From an uncultured Oscillospiraceae bacterium (lineage in GTDB: Bacteria > Bacillota > Clostridia > Oscillospirales > Oscillospiraceae), in contig CAAEDD010000028.1 of assembly GCA_900754515.1 (NCBI GenBank), forward strand, positions 1-25,501: DNA of 25,501 nt, written 5' to 3'. Positions within the stretch are counted from its first letter, which is position 1; each line of letters begins with the position of its first letter. Both the position numbers and the translations under genes were made by a program. The notes under the pieces are model-generated. The model did not search any database. It was not told the origin of the DNA and saw only the letters and a list, made by a program, of their open reading frames with translations. Positions 6,712 through 14,725 of the stretch are shown piece after piece.

Positions 6712-7938
6712 TCAGGCTTCCACCTGGCTGGCCTTCTTCATAACACGGATGGAGATGAGACCCATTATCACAAGGAAGATGGGGGAGATGAGAAGGCAGA
6801 CAATGGGCTCTCCGCCAAAGGACTCGATGAGGCTTATATAGGGGGTGCCTATGAAAGCACCGATATTAAGAGCGGAGAGAGTGATGCTGGAGGCCAGGAA
6901 GGAGCGCTGAGGGGGAACCTGACGGTAGTAGGCATTATTGCAGGAGGGCAGAATGCAGGTGGATGCAAAGCCGCCCACTGCCAGGAAGAAGCAGACCATG
7001 GCGTAGCTGCCGGCAAAGTATATGCCCAGCAGGCTCACGGCGATGCCAAAAAGGGAGAAGCAGAGCATAACGTTCTTCATCCGCTTTGCCAGCACGCCGA
7101 AGACCACGCCAGCAAACAGGGAAGCCACGCTGTAGAAGGTCATTGCATATCCAACGGAGACGGAGTCGCCCAGATTCCGGCCGATGACGACCTGGCCGAT
7201 GGTGAGGAACATGGGGTAGAAGAACACCATGTAGCCGCCGGTAAAGAGGCTGAACACCCAGACGCTGGCGGGCATGGCCTTGATGGACTCCCAGAGAGTC
7301 TCGTCCTTGCCCAGACTGCTGTCCTCGCCGCCGATGGCGCTGCGGTCGTCCCTGTCCAGCTTGAACTTGGGGCAGAGGAACAGGACCACCAGGAAGGGGA
7401 TGAAGCTCCAGGCGTAGATGAGGAAGCTGTAATTCCACTTGACCTCGCAGAGGTAGCCTACCACCACCTGAGCCACCATGTTAGTAACATACTGGGCGGT
7501 GAGGGCCCAGCCCATGGCGGACTCACGGAGAGCCTCGTTGGTGACCAGCTTGAAGCTCATGGAGATGCACAGGCCCTGCATGATGCCGTAGCCTATGCCG
7601 AAGGCAAAGCGGCCAAGAAGCAGAACGGCAAAGCTGCTGTCACCGGTGAAGGCGGGCATGATGCCGCCTATGGCGTGGAAGCCAATGCCGATGAGCATCA
7701 TGGTTTTCAGGGTGACTCTGCGGTTGACCAGAGCACCGGCTACTATGGTGAACACCACGGCGCAGAGGTTGGGGATGTTGTTCACAAGGGTTATAAGGCT
7801 GTAGGGGATATCGGGGAAAGTTTCGGAAATGTTGACCAGTGCCGAGGTGCACCAGTCGGCACCGGCGGCGGAAGTGTTTGCTATAAGACAGACTATAAGT
7901 CCTATAAGGGCCCGCTTCTTTTCTTTATTGGTATCCAT
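6712..7938 (-). CDS. MFS transporter (first of two in the reductase module)
   Basis: A 408-residue protein with the 12-helix pattern of the major facilitator superfamily. The ATG at 7938 has AAGGAG six bases upstream. Visible features are the first helix after a basic N-terminus (KKRALIGLIVCLIA), a loop-2/3-like turn (AGALVNRRVTLK), helix 4 with FGIGYGIMQGL, a charged central loop at about residues 195-220 between the two six-helix halves, and a C-terminal helix ending in a basic tail. It belongs to the drug/metabolite-type MFS carriers. Its position beside two flavin reductases and a second MFS gene suggests uptake of the reductase substrate or export of its product. The substrate is unknown. 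Confidence 0.92.
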   Translation of the reverse strand: MDTNKEKKRALIGLIVCLIANTSAAGADWCTSALVNISETFPDIPYSLITLVNNIPNLCAVVFTIVAGALVNRRVTLKTMMLIGIGFHAIGGIMPAFTGDSSFAVLLLGRFAFGIGYGIMQGLCISMSFKLVTNEALRESAMGWALTAQYVTNMVAQVVVGYLCEVKWNYSFLIYAWSFIPFLVVLFLCPKFKLDRDDRSAIGGEDSSLGKDETLWESIKAMPASVWVFSLFTGGYMVFFYPMFLTIGQVVIGRNLGDSVSVGYAMTFYSVASLFAGVVFGVLAKRMKNVMLCFSLFGIAVSLLGIYFAGSYAMVCFFLAVGGFASTCILPSCNNAYYRQVPPQRSFLASSITLSALNIGAFIGTPYISLIESFGGEPIVCLLISPIFLVIMGLISIRVMKKASQVEA

Positions 7939-7968
7939 TTTCTTCTCCTTATTATTTTAGTGAGAGGA

Positions 7969-7994
7969 GTTCGCCGCCGTTATATTCGGCGAAC
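7969..7994 (-). other. Hairpin in the spacer between the two MFS genes
   Basis: A perfect 8-bp inverted repeat (GTTCGCCG / CGGCGAAC) with a 10-base loop in the 96-base spacer. No T tract follows on either strand, so it may be an mRNA processing or stabilising element rather than a terminator. Confidence 0.5.
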
Positions 7995-8034
7995 ATCGGA
8001 AACACTTTGAATTTGCCCAAAATCTGCCGGGTAA

Positions 8035-9216
8035 TTATTTGTCGGCCTTGATGGCTTTCAGAATGATAAAGGTGACCACAGCCATCACAAGGCAGGCCAC
8101 GGCGGTGAAGCTGTAGCGGAAGCTGACGGTGCTGCCGAAGAGGCTGGTGATGTTGGTCATGACCAGGGAGGAGGCGAATGTGCCTATCTGGCCGCCGATG
8201 TGGGCCACGGAGCAGGCCATGGCGGCTGCTGCCACGGCGTTGTCGTTGGTTATGGAGAGCATGGACTGGGGGATATCCCAGCTGATGGAGCAGCCTACTA
8301 TCACTGCACCCACCATGACAGCCACTATACCGTCGGCAGCAATGGTGATAAACATACCGATGGCCATGAGCACGAAGGCAGCGCAGAAGGTATAAGTCTT
8401 GAATATCTTGTTTACGAAGCCGAAGGTGGCACCGCCAACCATACCGCCGATGGTGCAGACGGCCATAATGGTGCCAACCAGGGCAGGGGAGCCCAGTTCC
8501 TTCTCAACCACGAAGAAGGAGATATTTGCGGAGTGCACGCCGTAGAGAATCATAAACAGGAAGGTGATGGCACCGTAGACCCAGGTGGTCTTGGCAAGGG
8601 AACGGACGGAGACCTTCTCCCCCTCTTCCTGGGCGGCGGTAGCCTGATCGGGCTTGTCATTGGGCAGGAAGATAATGCCCAGGATCACGGGGATAAGGGC
8701 GTAGAGATAGACCAGGTAGTTGAGGTGCCAATGCACTGCGGCAGCCCAGCCGCCTACATAGGTGAGGTACATGGCGCCGATGTTTGTGAACACGGACTGG
8801 ACGCCCATGAGAGTGCTGCGGGCCTTGCCTTCATAGTTCTCGGCCAGGACGCCGCTGGTGGTGGGCAGAACGGTTCCGAAGCCCACGCCCAGGAGGGCGG
8901 CCCAGATGTAGAGCAGCACTATGCTGCTGTTGAAGAGGTAGCCCAGCAGACCAACAGCGGAGATGCAGGCTGCGCCAACCAGGAGTATAAGCTTCTTGCC
9001 GAACTTGAAGACCAGCTTGTTGGCCAGCAGGCACACGAAGATCATAACCAGGGAGGGGAAGGAGGTAAGGGTCTGGACAATGGAGACGGGGACCTCAGGC
9101 ATTTCTGCGGATATGGAGGCCAGGGAAGGGGAGAGACCCATACCACCCATCTGAAGCATGGAGATAAACAGGATGGTGATGGTCAGACCGTACTTTTTTG
9201 ACTTTGTCTGATTCAT
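8035..9216 (-). CDS. MFS transporter (second of two in the reductase module)
   Basis: A 393-residue, 12-helix major facilitator. The start at 9216 has GAGAGG nine bases upstream. The N-terminal half shows helix 1 (YGLTITILFISMLQMGGMGLSP), the loop LVFKFGKKLILL and a glycine-rich helix 4 (LLGVGFGTVLPTTSG). A charged central loop (about 190-215) precedes the second half. It differs clearly from the downstream MFS protein, so the two are unlikely to be a recent duplication and may carry different compounds, for example substrate and product. A terminator hairpin separates it from the upstream reductase, so it may have its own promoter or depend on readthrough. Confidence 0.92.
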   Translation of the reverse strand: MNQTKSKKYGLTITILFISMLQMGGMGLSPSLASISAEMPEVPVSIVQTLTSFPSLVMIFVCLLANKLVFKFGKKLILLVGAACISAVGLLGYLFNSSIVLLYIWAALLGVGFGTVLPTTSGVLAENYEGKARSTLMGVQSVFTNIGAMYLTYVGGWAAAVHWHLNYLVYLYALIPVILGIIFLPNDKPDQATAAQEEGEKVSVRSLAKTTWVYGAITFLFMILYGVHSANISFFVVEKELGSPALVGTIMAVCTIGGMVGGATFGFVNKIFKTYTFCAAFVLMAIGMFITIAADGIVAVMVGAVIVGCSISWDIPQSMLSITNDNAVAAAAMACSVAHIGGQIGTFASSLVMTNITSLFGSTVSFRYSFTAVACLVMAVVTFIILKAIKADK

Positions 9217-9296
9217 TGATAAAACCTCTCTTTATCTTAATTCTGATAATAAAGACCTGCTAAACAGTGTTATAAATTTAACGCTTCCAGGTACAC

Positions 9297-9344
9297 AAAA
9301 ACTGAATCTCTGTCCCACCGCCGGGGGCGGTGGGAAGAGTTCAG
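9297..9344 (-). terminator. Terminator after the reductase operon
   Basis: Minus-strand hairpin with a perfect 9-bp GC core (CCCACCGCC / GGCGGTGGG, three-base loop). It is extended by partial pairing and by CTGAA/TTCAG, and ends in a run of five T. It directly follows the stop of the 654-residue reductase. Confidence 0.8.
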
Positions 9345-9360
9345 AAAAGGGAAGGCTTTG

Positions 9361-11325
9361 TCAGCACTCCACGGCGGGGATAAAGGCGGAGGCGGTGGCG
9401 TGGCGCATGTTGCCGGCGCCGGCGGCGTCGCCTATCACATAAACTTCGGGGATCAGACCGGCAAAGCGGTCAACTATCTCCTTGTTTGCCCGCATACCCA
9501 GAGCGTTCACCACAGTGTCGGCTTCCAGAAATTCGTGGCGCAGATCACGGTCAATTATCTCCACGCCCTTGTCGCTGATGCTCAGGACCTTGGAGTCGCC
9601 TATGAGTTTTACCTTGTTCTGCTTGAGCAGAGCGTGGAGCATGGTATAGGGGGCGGGAGCCGCATCTTTGGCAAAGGCCTGGACAGGCAGCATGTCAACT
9701 ACGGTGACCTCGTGGCCCTTGTAGGCCAGCTCCAGAGCACACTCGGTGCCGGAGAGACCGCCGCCGCAGACCACTACCTTCTTGCCTATCTCTACCCGGT
9801 CGTTGTCCACGTCCAGGATGCCGGCGGTGCGCTCTATACCGGGGATGGGGGGCACAATGGGGGAGGAGCCCACGGCGATGAAGATGGCGTCGGGCTCTTC
9901 GGCCATGACCAGCTCGGGAGTGGCCTCGGTGCCCAGCAGCACCTTGGCTCCGCACTTCTTGGTGGTTTCCACATCCCACTTCCAGTAACGGCGCATGTCG
10001 CCCTTAAAGGAGAGGTTGCTTATCTCATAGAGTTTTTGACCCAGCTCGGTCTCTTTCTCAAAGAGGGTAACTTCATGGCCCCGCTTGGCCAGAACCTGGG
10101 CTGCCAGCATTCCGGAGGGACCGCCGCCGATGACCACGCACTTCTTCTTCTCCTCGGTTCTGGGGAGAACGCGGTACTGGGTCTCACGGCCGCAGGTGGG
10201 GTTGACTGCGCAGTGGAGCTGATGGGCCACTGCGGAAGCGCACTCAAAGCAGCGCAGGCAGGGACGGCTGTTCTCTTCCTTACCGGCGTAGGCGTTCTTG
10301 AGCAGGTTGGGCTCGGCCATAAGGGGACGGGCCATGGCCACCATATCGGCCTTGCCTGCGGCCAGGATCTCCTCTGCCTCGGCCACGGTGGTGATGCTGC
10401 CCACGGTGGTGACGGGGATGTGTATATCCGGGCACTTCTTGAAGGCCTCGGCGTATTTTACATTGTGGCAGTGGGGATGATAGTAGGGAGGCATACTGTA
10501 GTAGAAGTAGTCGGACTCGATAACCAGACCCACGGAGACATGGACGCTGTCCACATACTGCTGGGCCAGCTTTACAAACTCTATCATGTCCTCGACTTTC
10601 AGGCCGCCCTCGATTAGCTCGTCGCCGCTGATTCGCATGTCGATGTTCAGGCGCTTGCCCACCCGGTCACGCACGGCCTTCATTATCTGGAGGGGGAAGC
10701 GCATCCGGTTTTCAAAGCTGCCGCCGTACCAGTCGGTGCGGTGGTTGAAACGGGGGGACATGAACTGAGCGATGAGGTTGCCGTGGGCGCAGTGGAGCAT
10801 GATGGCATCGAACTCGCAGCGGGCCATACGCTCGGCAATGTCGGCGTAGCGCTGGCAGATGTGCTCAATGTCCGCATAATTCATCTCCCGGATGTGGGTA
10901 TTGCCCACGCCCTCGGGACCGCCGGTGGCTGGGAAGACACTGGAGGAGATGGCCACGCCGTCCTTAAGGAGGCGGGGCATTGCGCCCCGGCCTGCGTGGA
11001 CCAGCTCGATGGATATCTTGGCGCCCCGGTAGTGGGCCTCATCGGCAAGACGCTTGAGGCCAACCACGTTCATATCGGTGGTGACGTCGATCTCACTCTC
11101 AAAATCGTCGCCGGTCTCGTGGTCGATGGAGGTGCCGCCGATGGTTATAAGGGAGGCACCGGTGCGGGCCTGCTGAGCTATCCAGTCGATATACTCCTGG
11201 GTGATCTCGCCGCTGGGAGTCTCCAGGGCGCAGATCATGGGGGAGAACTGGATGCGGTTTTTAAGGGTCATGGTTCCCACCTGGATAGGTGAGAACACAT
11301 GAGGATATTTGTTGAAGTTTGCCAT
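9361..11325 (-). CDS. Old-yellow-enzyme-type NADH:flavin oxidoreductase (FMN, Fe-S, FAD), paralogue 1
   Basis: A 654-residue enzyme; AGGAG precedes the ATG at 11325. The N-terminal TIM barrel (1-345) binds FMN and shows LKNRI, SIELVHAGRG and the active-site stretch HCAHGN (178-183) followed by QFMSPRFNHRTDWYGG. Histidines 178 and 181 match the pair that holds the substrate carbonyl in this family, but the Tyr usual two residues later is Asn183. A cluster Cys356-Cys359-Cys362-Cys372 should hold [4Fe-4S]. Two dinucleotide folds follow: VVIGGGPSGM (397-406) for FAD and VVVCGGGLSG for NAD(P)H. The layout is that of 2,4-dienoyl-CoA reductase, 2-enoate reductase, BaiCD/BaiH and bilirubin reductase. 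It should reduce an activated C=C bond; the substrate is unknown. The gene lies 15 bases after its paralogue. Confidence 0.93.
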   Translation of the reverse strand: MANFNKYPHVFSPIQVGTMTLKNRIQFSPMICALETPSGEITQEYIDWIAQQARTGASLITIGGTSIDHETGDDFESEIDVTTDMNVVGLKRLADEAHYRGAKISIELVHAGRGAMPRLLKDGVAISSSVFPATGGPEGVGNTHIREMNYADIEHICQRYADIAERMARCEFDAIMLHCAHGNLIAQFMSPRFNHRTDWYGGSFENRMRFPLQIMKAVRDRVGKRLNIDMRISGDELIEGGLKVEDMIEFVKLAQQYVDSVHVSVGLVIESDYFYYSMPPYYHPHCHNVKYAEAFKKCPDIHIPVTTVGSITTVAEAEEILAAGKADMVAMARPLMAEPNLLKNAYAGKEENSRPCLRCFECASAVAHQLHCAVNPTCGRETQYRVLPRTEEKKKCVVIGGGPSGMLAAQVLAKRGHEVTLFEKETELGQKLYEISNLSFKGDMRRYWKWDVETTKKCGAKVLLGTEATPELVMAEEPDAIFIAVGSSPIVPPIPGIERTAGILDVDNDRVEIGKKVVVCGGGLSGTECALELAYKGHEVTVVDMLPVQAFAKDAAPAPYTMLHALLKQNKVKLIGDSKVLSISDKGVEIIDRDLRHEFLEADTVVNALGMRANKEIVDRFAGLIPEVYVIGDAAGAGNMRHATASAFIPAVEC

Positions 11326-11340
11326 GGCTTATTCTCCTAA

Positions 11341-13287
11341 TCAGAGTACCATTGCCGCATCGAAAGCGGTGGTGACGGAGTTCCACAGGTTGCCCAGCTC
11401 GCCGTTGCAGTCGCCTACCACGTAGGTCTCGGGGATGGTCTGCTGGAAGGAGCGGATGAGCTCCTGATTGGGCTTGCCGCCCATGGCCAGGATGACGGTA
11501 TCGGCGGGCAGAGTCTGCTGCTTGCCGTCCTTGCCCTCCACGATGACGCCCTCTTCGGTGACGTCAACCAGCTTGGTCTCGCACATGAGGGTCCACTTCT
11601 CTTCCTCCAGGAGGTTGAAGAGGGCGTAGCCGTTGATGGGAGCCACGGTCTGGCCGATGTGGTCGCGGTCCAGCATATCAATAACGGTAACGTTGCGGTT
11701 GAGACGGGCAAAGCGGAGGGCGGTCTCCAGACCGGTGATGCCGGCACCTACGATGACTATGTCCTTGCCGGCCTGAGCTGCGCCGCTGTCAATGTCGTTG
11801 ACCAGAACGACACGGCCGGGATCCTTGCAGGTGAGCCACTTGGGGAAGAAGGGCACGTTGCCGATGGCAATGATGGCGGCGTCAAAGCCCTCGGCATCCA
11901 GGAGCTCGGGAGTGGCCTCGGTACCCATACGGATGGTGAGGTTCTCCTGCTCGTGGGCCTTGCGGATGACATAAGCCAGGTACTTGCGCAGGTCCTCTTT
12001 GAAGGGAGCAGCGCCGGCTCCACGGAATACGCCACCCAGAACGTCGCCCTTCTCAAAGAGGGTCACGTCGTGACCGCGCTCAGCGGCAACTCTGGCTGCT
12101 TCTAGACCGGCAGGGCCGCCGCCCACAACGGCAACCTTTTTCTTCTTCTTGATGGGAGGCATGTAGTTGTAGTCCATACCTCTGTTGTACTTGGGGTTGG
12201 CAGCGCAGCGGGGAGGCTTCATGAAGAAGTGGCTGCGGCTGATGCAGGTGTTGCAACGGATGCAGGGGCAGATGTCCTCTTCCTGACCGTGGAGGGCCTT
12301 GTTGACGCAGTCGGGGTCGGCAATGTTCTGACGGCCCATGGCCACATACTCCACCTTGCCGGTGGCGACGGCCTCTTCAGCCTGCTCAAAGGTGACGGCG
12401 CCCACAACGCCCACGGGGATGTCCAGAGCGGCGTTGAACTTGGCGGCGTATTCGATGTTGATGCCGTGGTCTATGTAGGTGCAGGGGAGGATGAGAGGCA
12501 TGAGCTTGTTTATTGCCAAGCAGCCGCGGGAGATAAGGAGCATATCGATCTTGCTCTGGATGACCTTTGCAAACTCGATGACTTCCTCAACACTGGGGGA
12601 GCCTTCCACGATGTCGGTGCAGCTGAGACGGTACTCAATGGCGCAGTTGTTGCCCACTTCACCCCGGATGGCGTCCAGCAGCTCCACGGCAAAACGGCAG
12701 CGGTTCTCAAAATTCTGAGCGCCGTATTCGTCGGTGCGCTTGTTGAAGACGGGGTTGAAGAGCAGGGCGGGGAGCTGGCCGTGAGCGCCGTGGACATTGA
12801 TGATGTCAACGCCGGCCTTCATAGCGTGACGGGCTGCAACGGCATAGTCCTGGATAAACTGCTTGATCTCGTCGTGGGTGAGGATGTTTATATCAATGTC
12901 CATAGGAATACCAACGGAGCTCTCAACTTCGTGAGTGCCGAAGTAGGAGGCGACGGGAACCAGTTCCACCTCAGCCTTGGCGCCCCATCTGCGGGCTGCT
13001 TCTACCCACTGGGAGAGAGTTACTACTATATGGGGATCACTCATGCCGGGAACATGGTGGCAGGCTGCGGGGAGTTCCTTGTTTATAAAGCCGCTGCCCA
13101 TGGCGACAACAGCAGAGCCGCCCTTTGCAAAGGGGATGATTGCTTCCACACACTCTCTGGTGATGTGGTTGTCGTAGCTGGCCATGAAGTTCCACTGGGG
13201 AGCGCAGGTGATTCTGTTCTTCAGGGTTATTCCGCCGTGATTGAGCTTAAGAGGCTCGGCCAAATGAGGGTATTTGGTGGTGTACAT
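11341..13287 (-). CDS. Old-yellow-enzyme-type NADH:flavin oxidoreductase (FMN, Fe-S, FAD), paralogue 2
   Basis: A 648-residue enzyme starting MYTTKYPHL at 13287, chosen because AAGGAGG lies eight bases upstream; an ATG 14 codons earlier has no such site. The domain order is that of paralogue 1. The barrel has LKNRITCAPQW and the active-site stretch HGAHGQ (166-171), with His166 and His169 kept and Gln171 in place of the usual Tyr. The DEYGG motif is altered to DEYGA. Cys342-x2-Cys345-x2-Cys348-x12-Cys361 fits the [4Fe-4S] spacing known from trimethylamine dehydrogenase. VAVVGGGPAGLEAA (386-399) binds FAD and IVIVGAGITGLE binds NAD(P)H. It is the first gene of the leftward operon, divergent from the LysR regulator. 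Whether the pair acts in series or on different substrates is not visible. Confidence 0.93.
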   Translation of the reverse strand: MYTTKYPHLAEPLKLNHGGITLKNRITCAPQWNFMASYDNHITRECVEAIIPFAKGGSAVVAMGSGFINKELPAACHHVPGMSDPHIVVTLSQWVEAARRWGAKAEVELVPVASYFGTHEVESSVGIPMDIDINILTHDEIKQFIQDYAVAARHAMKAGVDIINVHGAHGQLPALLFNPVFNKRTDEYGAQNFENRCRFAVELLDAIRGEVGNNCAIEYRLSCTDIVEGSPSVEEVIEFAKVIQSKIDMLLISRGCLAINKLMPLILPCTYIDHGINIEYAAKFNAALDIPVGVVGAVTFEQAEEAVATGKVEYVAMGRQNIADPDCVNKALHGQEEDICPCIRCNTCISRSHFFMKPPRCAANPKYNRGMDYNYMPPIKKKKKVAVVGGGPAGLEAARVAAERGHDVTLFEKGDVLGGVFRGAGAAPFKEDLRKYLAYVIRKAHEQENLTIRMGTEATPELLDAEGFDAAIIAIGNVPFFPKWLTCKDPGRVVLVNDIDSGAAQAGKDIVIVGAGITGLETALRFARLNRNVTVIDMLDRDHIGQTVAPINGYALFNLLEEEKWTLMCETKLVDVTEEGVIVEGKDGKQQTLPADTVILAMGGKPNQELIRSFQQTIPETYVVGDCNGELGNLWNSVTTAFDAAMVL

Positions 13288-13356
13288 TTCAGTTCCTCCT
13301 TGAACGTAATCCGTTTTCCTATTAAACATTAGCCATCAGGCTTGTTAATATAATAA

Positions 13357-13418
13357 CTTATAATCTTCGTTAAAAACATAACTGCTTTTTCTTTGGCCTC
13401 ACAACCAAAAAGTTGTGA
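13357..13418 (-). promoter_or_regulatory. Reductase operon control region: dyad operator and -10
   Basis: A perfect inverted repeat TCACAAC-N6-GTTGTGA (13399-13418) lies about 58 bases upstream of a probable start site set by the minus-strand -10 TATAAG (13362-13357). No good -35 is visible. A weak promoter with a dyad near -60 is the usual picture for LysR-type activation. Confidence 0.55.
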
Positions 13419-13454
13419 ATATTTGTAGATAACGTACAAGGCATTGACTCGTTT

Positions 13455-13483
13455 TTGACGATATTGACGTTTTGCCGGATAAT
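13455..13483 (+). promoter_or_regulatory. Promoter of the LysR regulator gene
   Basis: TTGACG (13455-13460), a 17-base spacer and GATAAT (13478-13483). TTGAC occurs three times here (13444, 13455, 13464), so alternative -35 placement or regulator binding is possible. Confidence 0.7.
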
Positions 13484-13515
13484 GGACCGGAATGTGTTGA
13501 TTCGTTAAAAAATTT

Positions 13516-13541
13516 AGATTAGATTAGTAGATTAGATTAGT
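13516..13541 (+). repeat. Tandem 13-bp repeat in the lysR leader
   Basis: Two exact, adjacent copies of AGATTAGATTAGT, each containing GATTA twice. They fall in the predicted untranslated leader of the LysR gene, about 45 bases before its start codon. Confidence 0.85.
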
Positions 13542-13585
13542 ATTAAAAAACGAAGAAGGATGCCGAACAAAGGCGACCAGAAAAT

Positions 13586-14452
13586 ATGAATATATACCAG
13601 CTCAGTTGTTTTATTACCGTGTGCCGATATATGAGTTTTACCAAGGCGGCAAATCAGCTCGTCATTACCCAGCAGGGGATAAGCAAGATAATAACCCGCA
13701 TGGAGGAGGAACTGGGGGTGCTTCTCTTTATCAGGCGCAATTCCCGCCTGGAGCTGACGGAGTACGGCAAGCTGTTTTTGAATAGTGCCCTTAACATATT
13801 GCGGGAATACAACAATATTACCGAACAGATTGCAGAGATGAAGCTCCAGAACAATCAGACACTGAACGTATATATCCCCACGGGAATGATAAACGTCTTC
13901 TCCTTTGAAGACTTTGACAGCTTCAGGCAGCTGCATCCAAAGATAAATGTTAACTTGCAGCAGGCCTCCGATACGGAATGTGAAAACGCTCTGGTGAGCG
14001 GGAAGGCGGATGTTGCCTTTTGTGCGCTGCCGCTGGATCCGGAGATATTTACCATACACGCTAAAAAAAGCCAGCCAGTGTACTTCCTTATGTCCAGAAG
14101 CAACCCGCTGGCAAAATATAAAAGTCTTAAAGCCTCCCAGTTGCGCAAGGAGCGCTTTATAACCATTGATGCAGACAACAAGTGCGGGGACGGTTTCATT
14201 TCACGATGTGAGAAAGCAGGCTTCCTGCCGAATGTTTTTATGCGCAGTTCGGATACCCACCTTATATATGGGCTGTGCCAAAAGAACAGCGGTATCAGTT
14301 TCCTTGTAGGGGAGCCGGTGGACATCCCGGAAGGTCTGGCGGTGATCCCGGAAGATCCGCCCAATGTATGGGAGGTGGCCATCACTACTCTGACCTATCG
14401 TAAGCCCTCGGAGGCGGCAGAGGAATTTATCCGTTTCTTTCAGAGCTGGTAA
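13586..14452 (+). CDS. LysR-family transcriptional regulator
   Basis: A 288-residue regulator, the usual length for the family. Residues 1-60 form the winged helix-turn-helix (MNIYQLSCFITVCRYMSFTK, AANQLVITQQGISKIITRME, then LFIRRNSRLELTEYG). The rest is the two-lobed effector-binding domain, beginning near NQTLNVYIPTGMINVF. The ribosome binding site is weak (AAAGG eleven bases upstream). It is divergent from the two flavin reductases, and a perfect dyad lies between the two promoters. By the normal logic of this family it should control the reductase/MFS module in response to the substrate and repress itself. The inducer is unknown. Confidence 0.94.
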   Translation: MNIYQLSCFITVCRYMSFTKAANQLVITQQGISKIITRMEEELGVLLFIRRNSRLELTEYGKLFLNSALNILREYNNITEQIAEMKLQNNQTLNVYIPTGMINVFSFEDFDSFRQLHPKINVNLQQASDTECENALVSGKADVAFCALPLDPEIFTIHAKKSQPVYFLMSRSNPLAKYKSLKASQLRKERFITIDADNKCGDGFISRCEKAGFLPNVFMRSSDTHLIYGLCQKNSGISFLVGEPVDIPEGLAVIPEDPPNVWEVAITTLTYRKPSEAAEEFIRFFQSW

Positions 14453-14495
14453 TACAGAGGAGCACCGCACCCACAGAATAAAAATTATAAGAAAA

Positions 14496-14538
14496 ACAAG
14501 CGCTGTAATTTACCATTTTGGGAAATTACAGCGCTTGT
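14496..14538. terminator. Long hairpin terminator after lysR
   Basis: A perfect 16-bp stem (ACAAGCGCTGTAATTT and its complement) with an 11-base loop, 44 bases after the lysR stop. A T-rich run follows on the minus strand; on the plus strand the T tract is broken. It separates the regulator from the collagen-like gene. Confidence 0.7.
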
Positions 14539-14664
14539 CAATGTATATAGTTTTAGTTTTTATTCATAAGACCAAAGAACAGTGAAACGGAAAAAAAGAT
14601 AAGAGCTTGTTAATAAGCTCCGGCAGAGAGAACGTTTCAGAAAAGCCGGTAGAAAGACGGAGGT

Positions 14665-14693
14665 AACATATAAGGCGGATGATTCATAGAATA
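14665..14693 (+). promoter_or_regulatory. Candidate sporulation sigma-K promoter of the collagen-like gene
   Basis: AACA (14665-14668), a 16-base spacer and CATAGAATA (14685-14693) fit the Bacillus sigma-K consensus (mACm, about 16 bases, CATAnnnTA). The start would lie near 14700, leaving a leader of about 25 bases that contains the GGAGG at 14710. A match to a short consensus can occur by chance; the spore-surface-like product makes it more likely. Confidence 0.5.
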
Positions 14694-14725
14694 AGAAAAA
14701 GCTCAGAGTGGAGGTTTCAGCTTCT

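Noticed and set aside
8200..9201. Long plus-strand reading frame opposite the second MFS gene
   Set aside because: It is rich in Gly, His, Asp and Glu with no domain, the typical shadow of a GC-rich membrane-protein gene; the minus-strand MFS reading is clear.
9358..10617. 419-codon plus-strand reading frame opposite the reductase
   Set aside because: Composition is Gly/His-rich with no motif, and the minus strand encodes an unmistakable OYE/FAD enzyme.
12229..13332. 367-codon plus-strand reading frame opposite the second reductase
   Set aside because: Same reason: a shadow frame of a GC-rich gene without a ribosome binding site.
6712..14452. Assignment of the reductase module as a bai (bile acid 7-dehydroxylation) operon
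   Set aside because: Only the BaiCD/BaiH-like and MFS types are present. BaiB, BaiE, BaiF and BaiA-type genes are absent, so the family resemblance alone does not support it.
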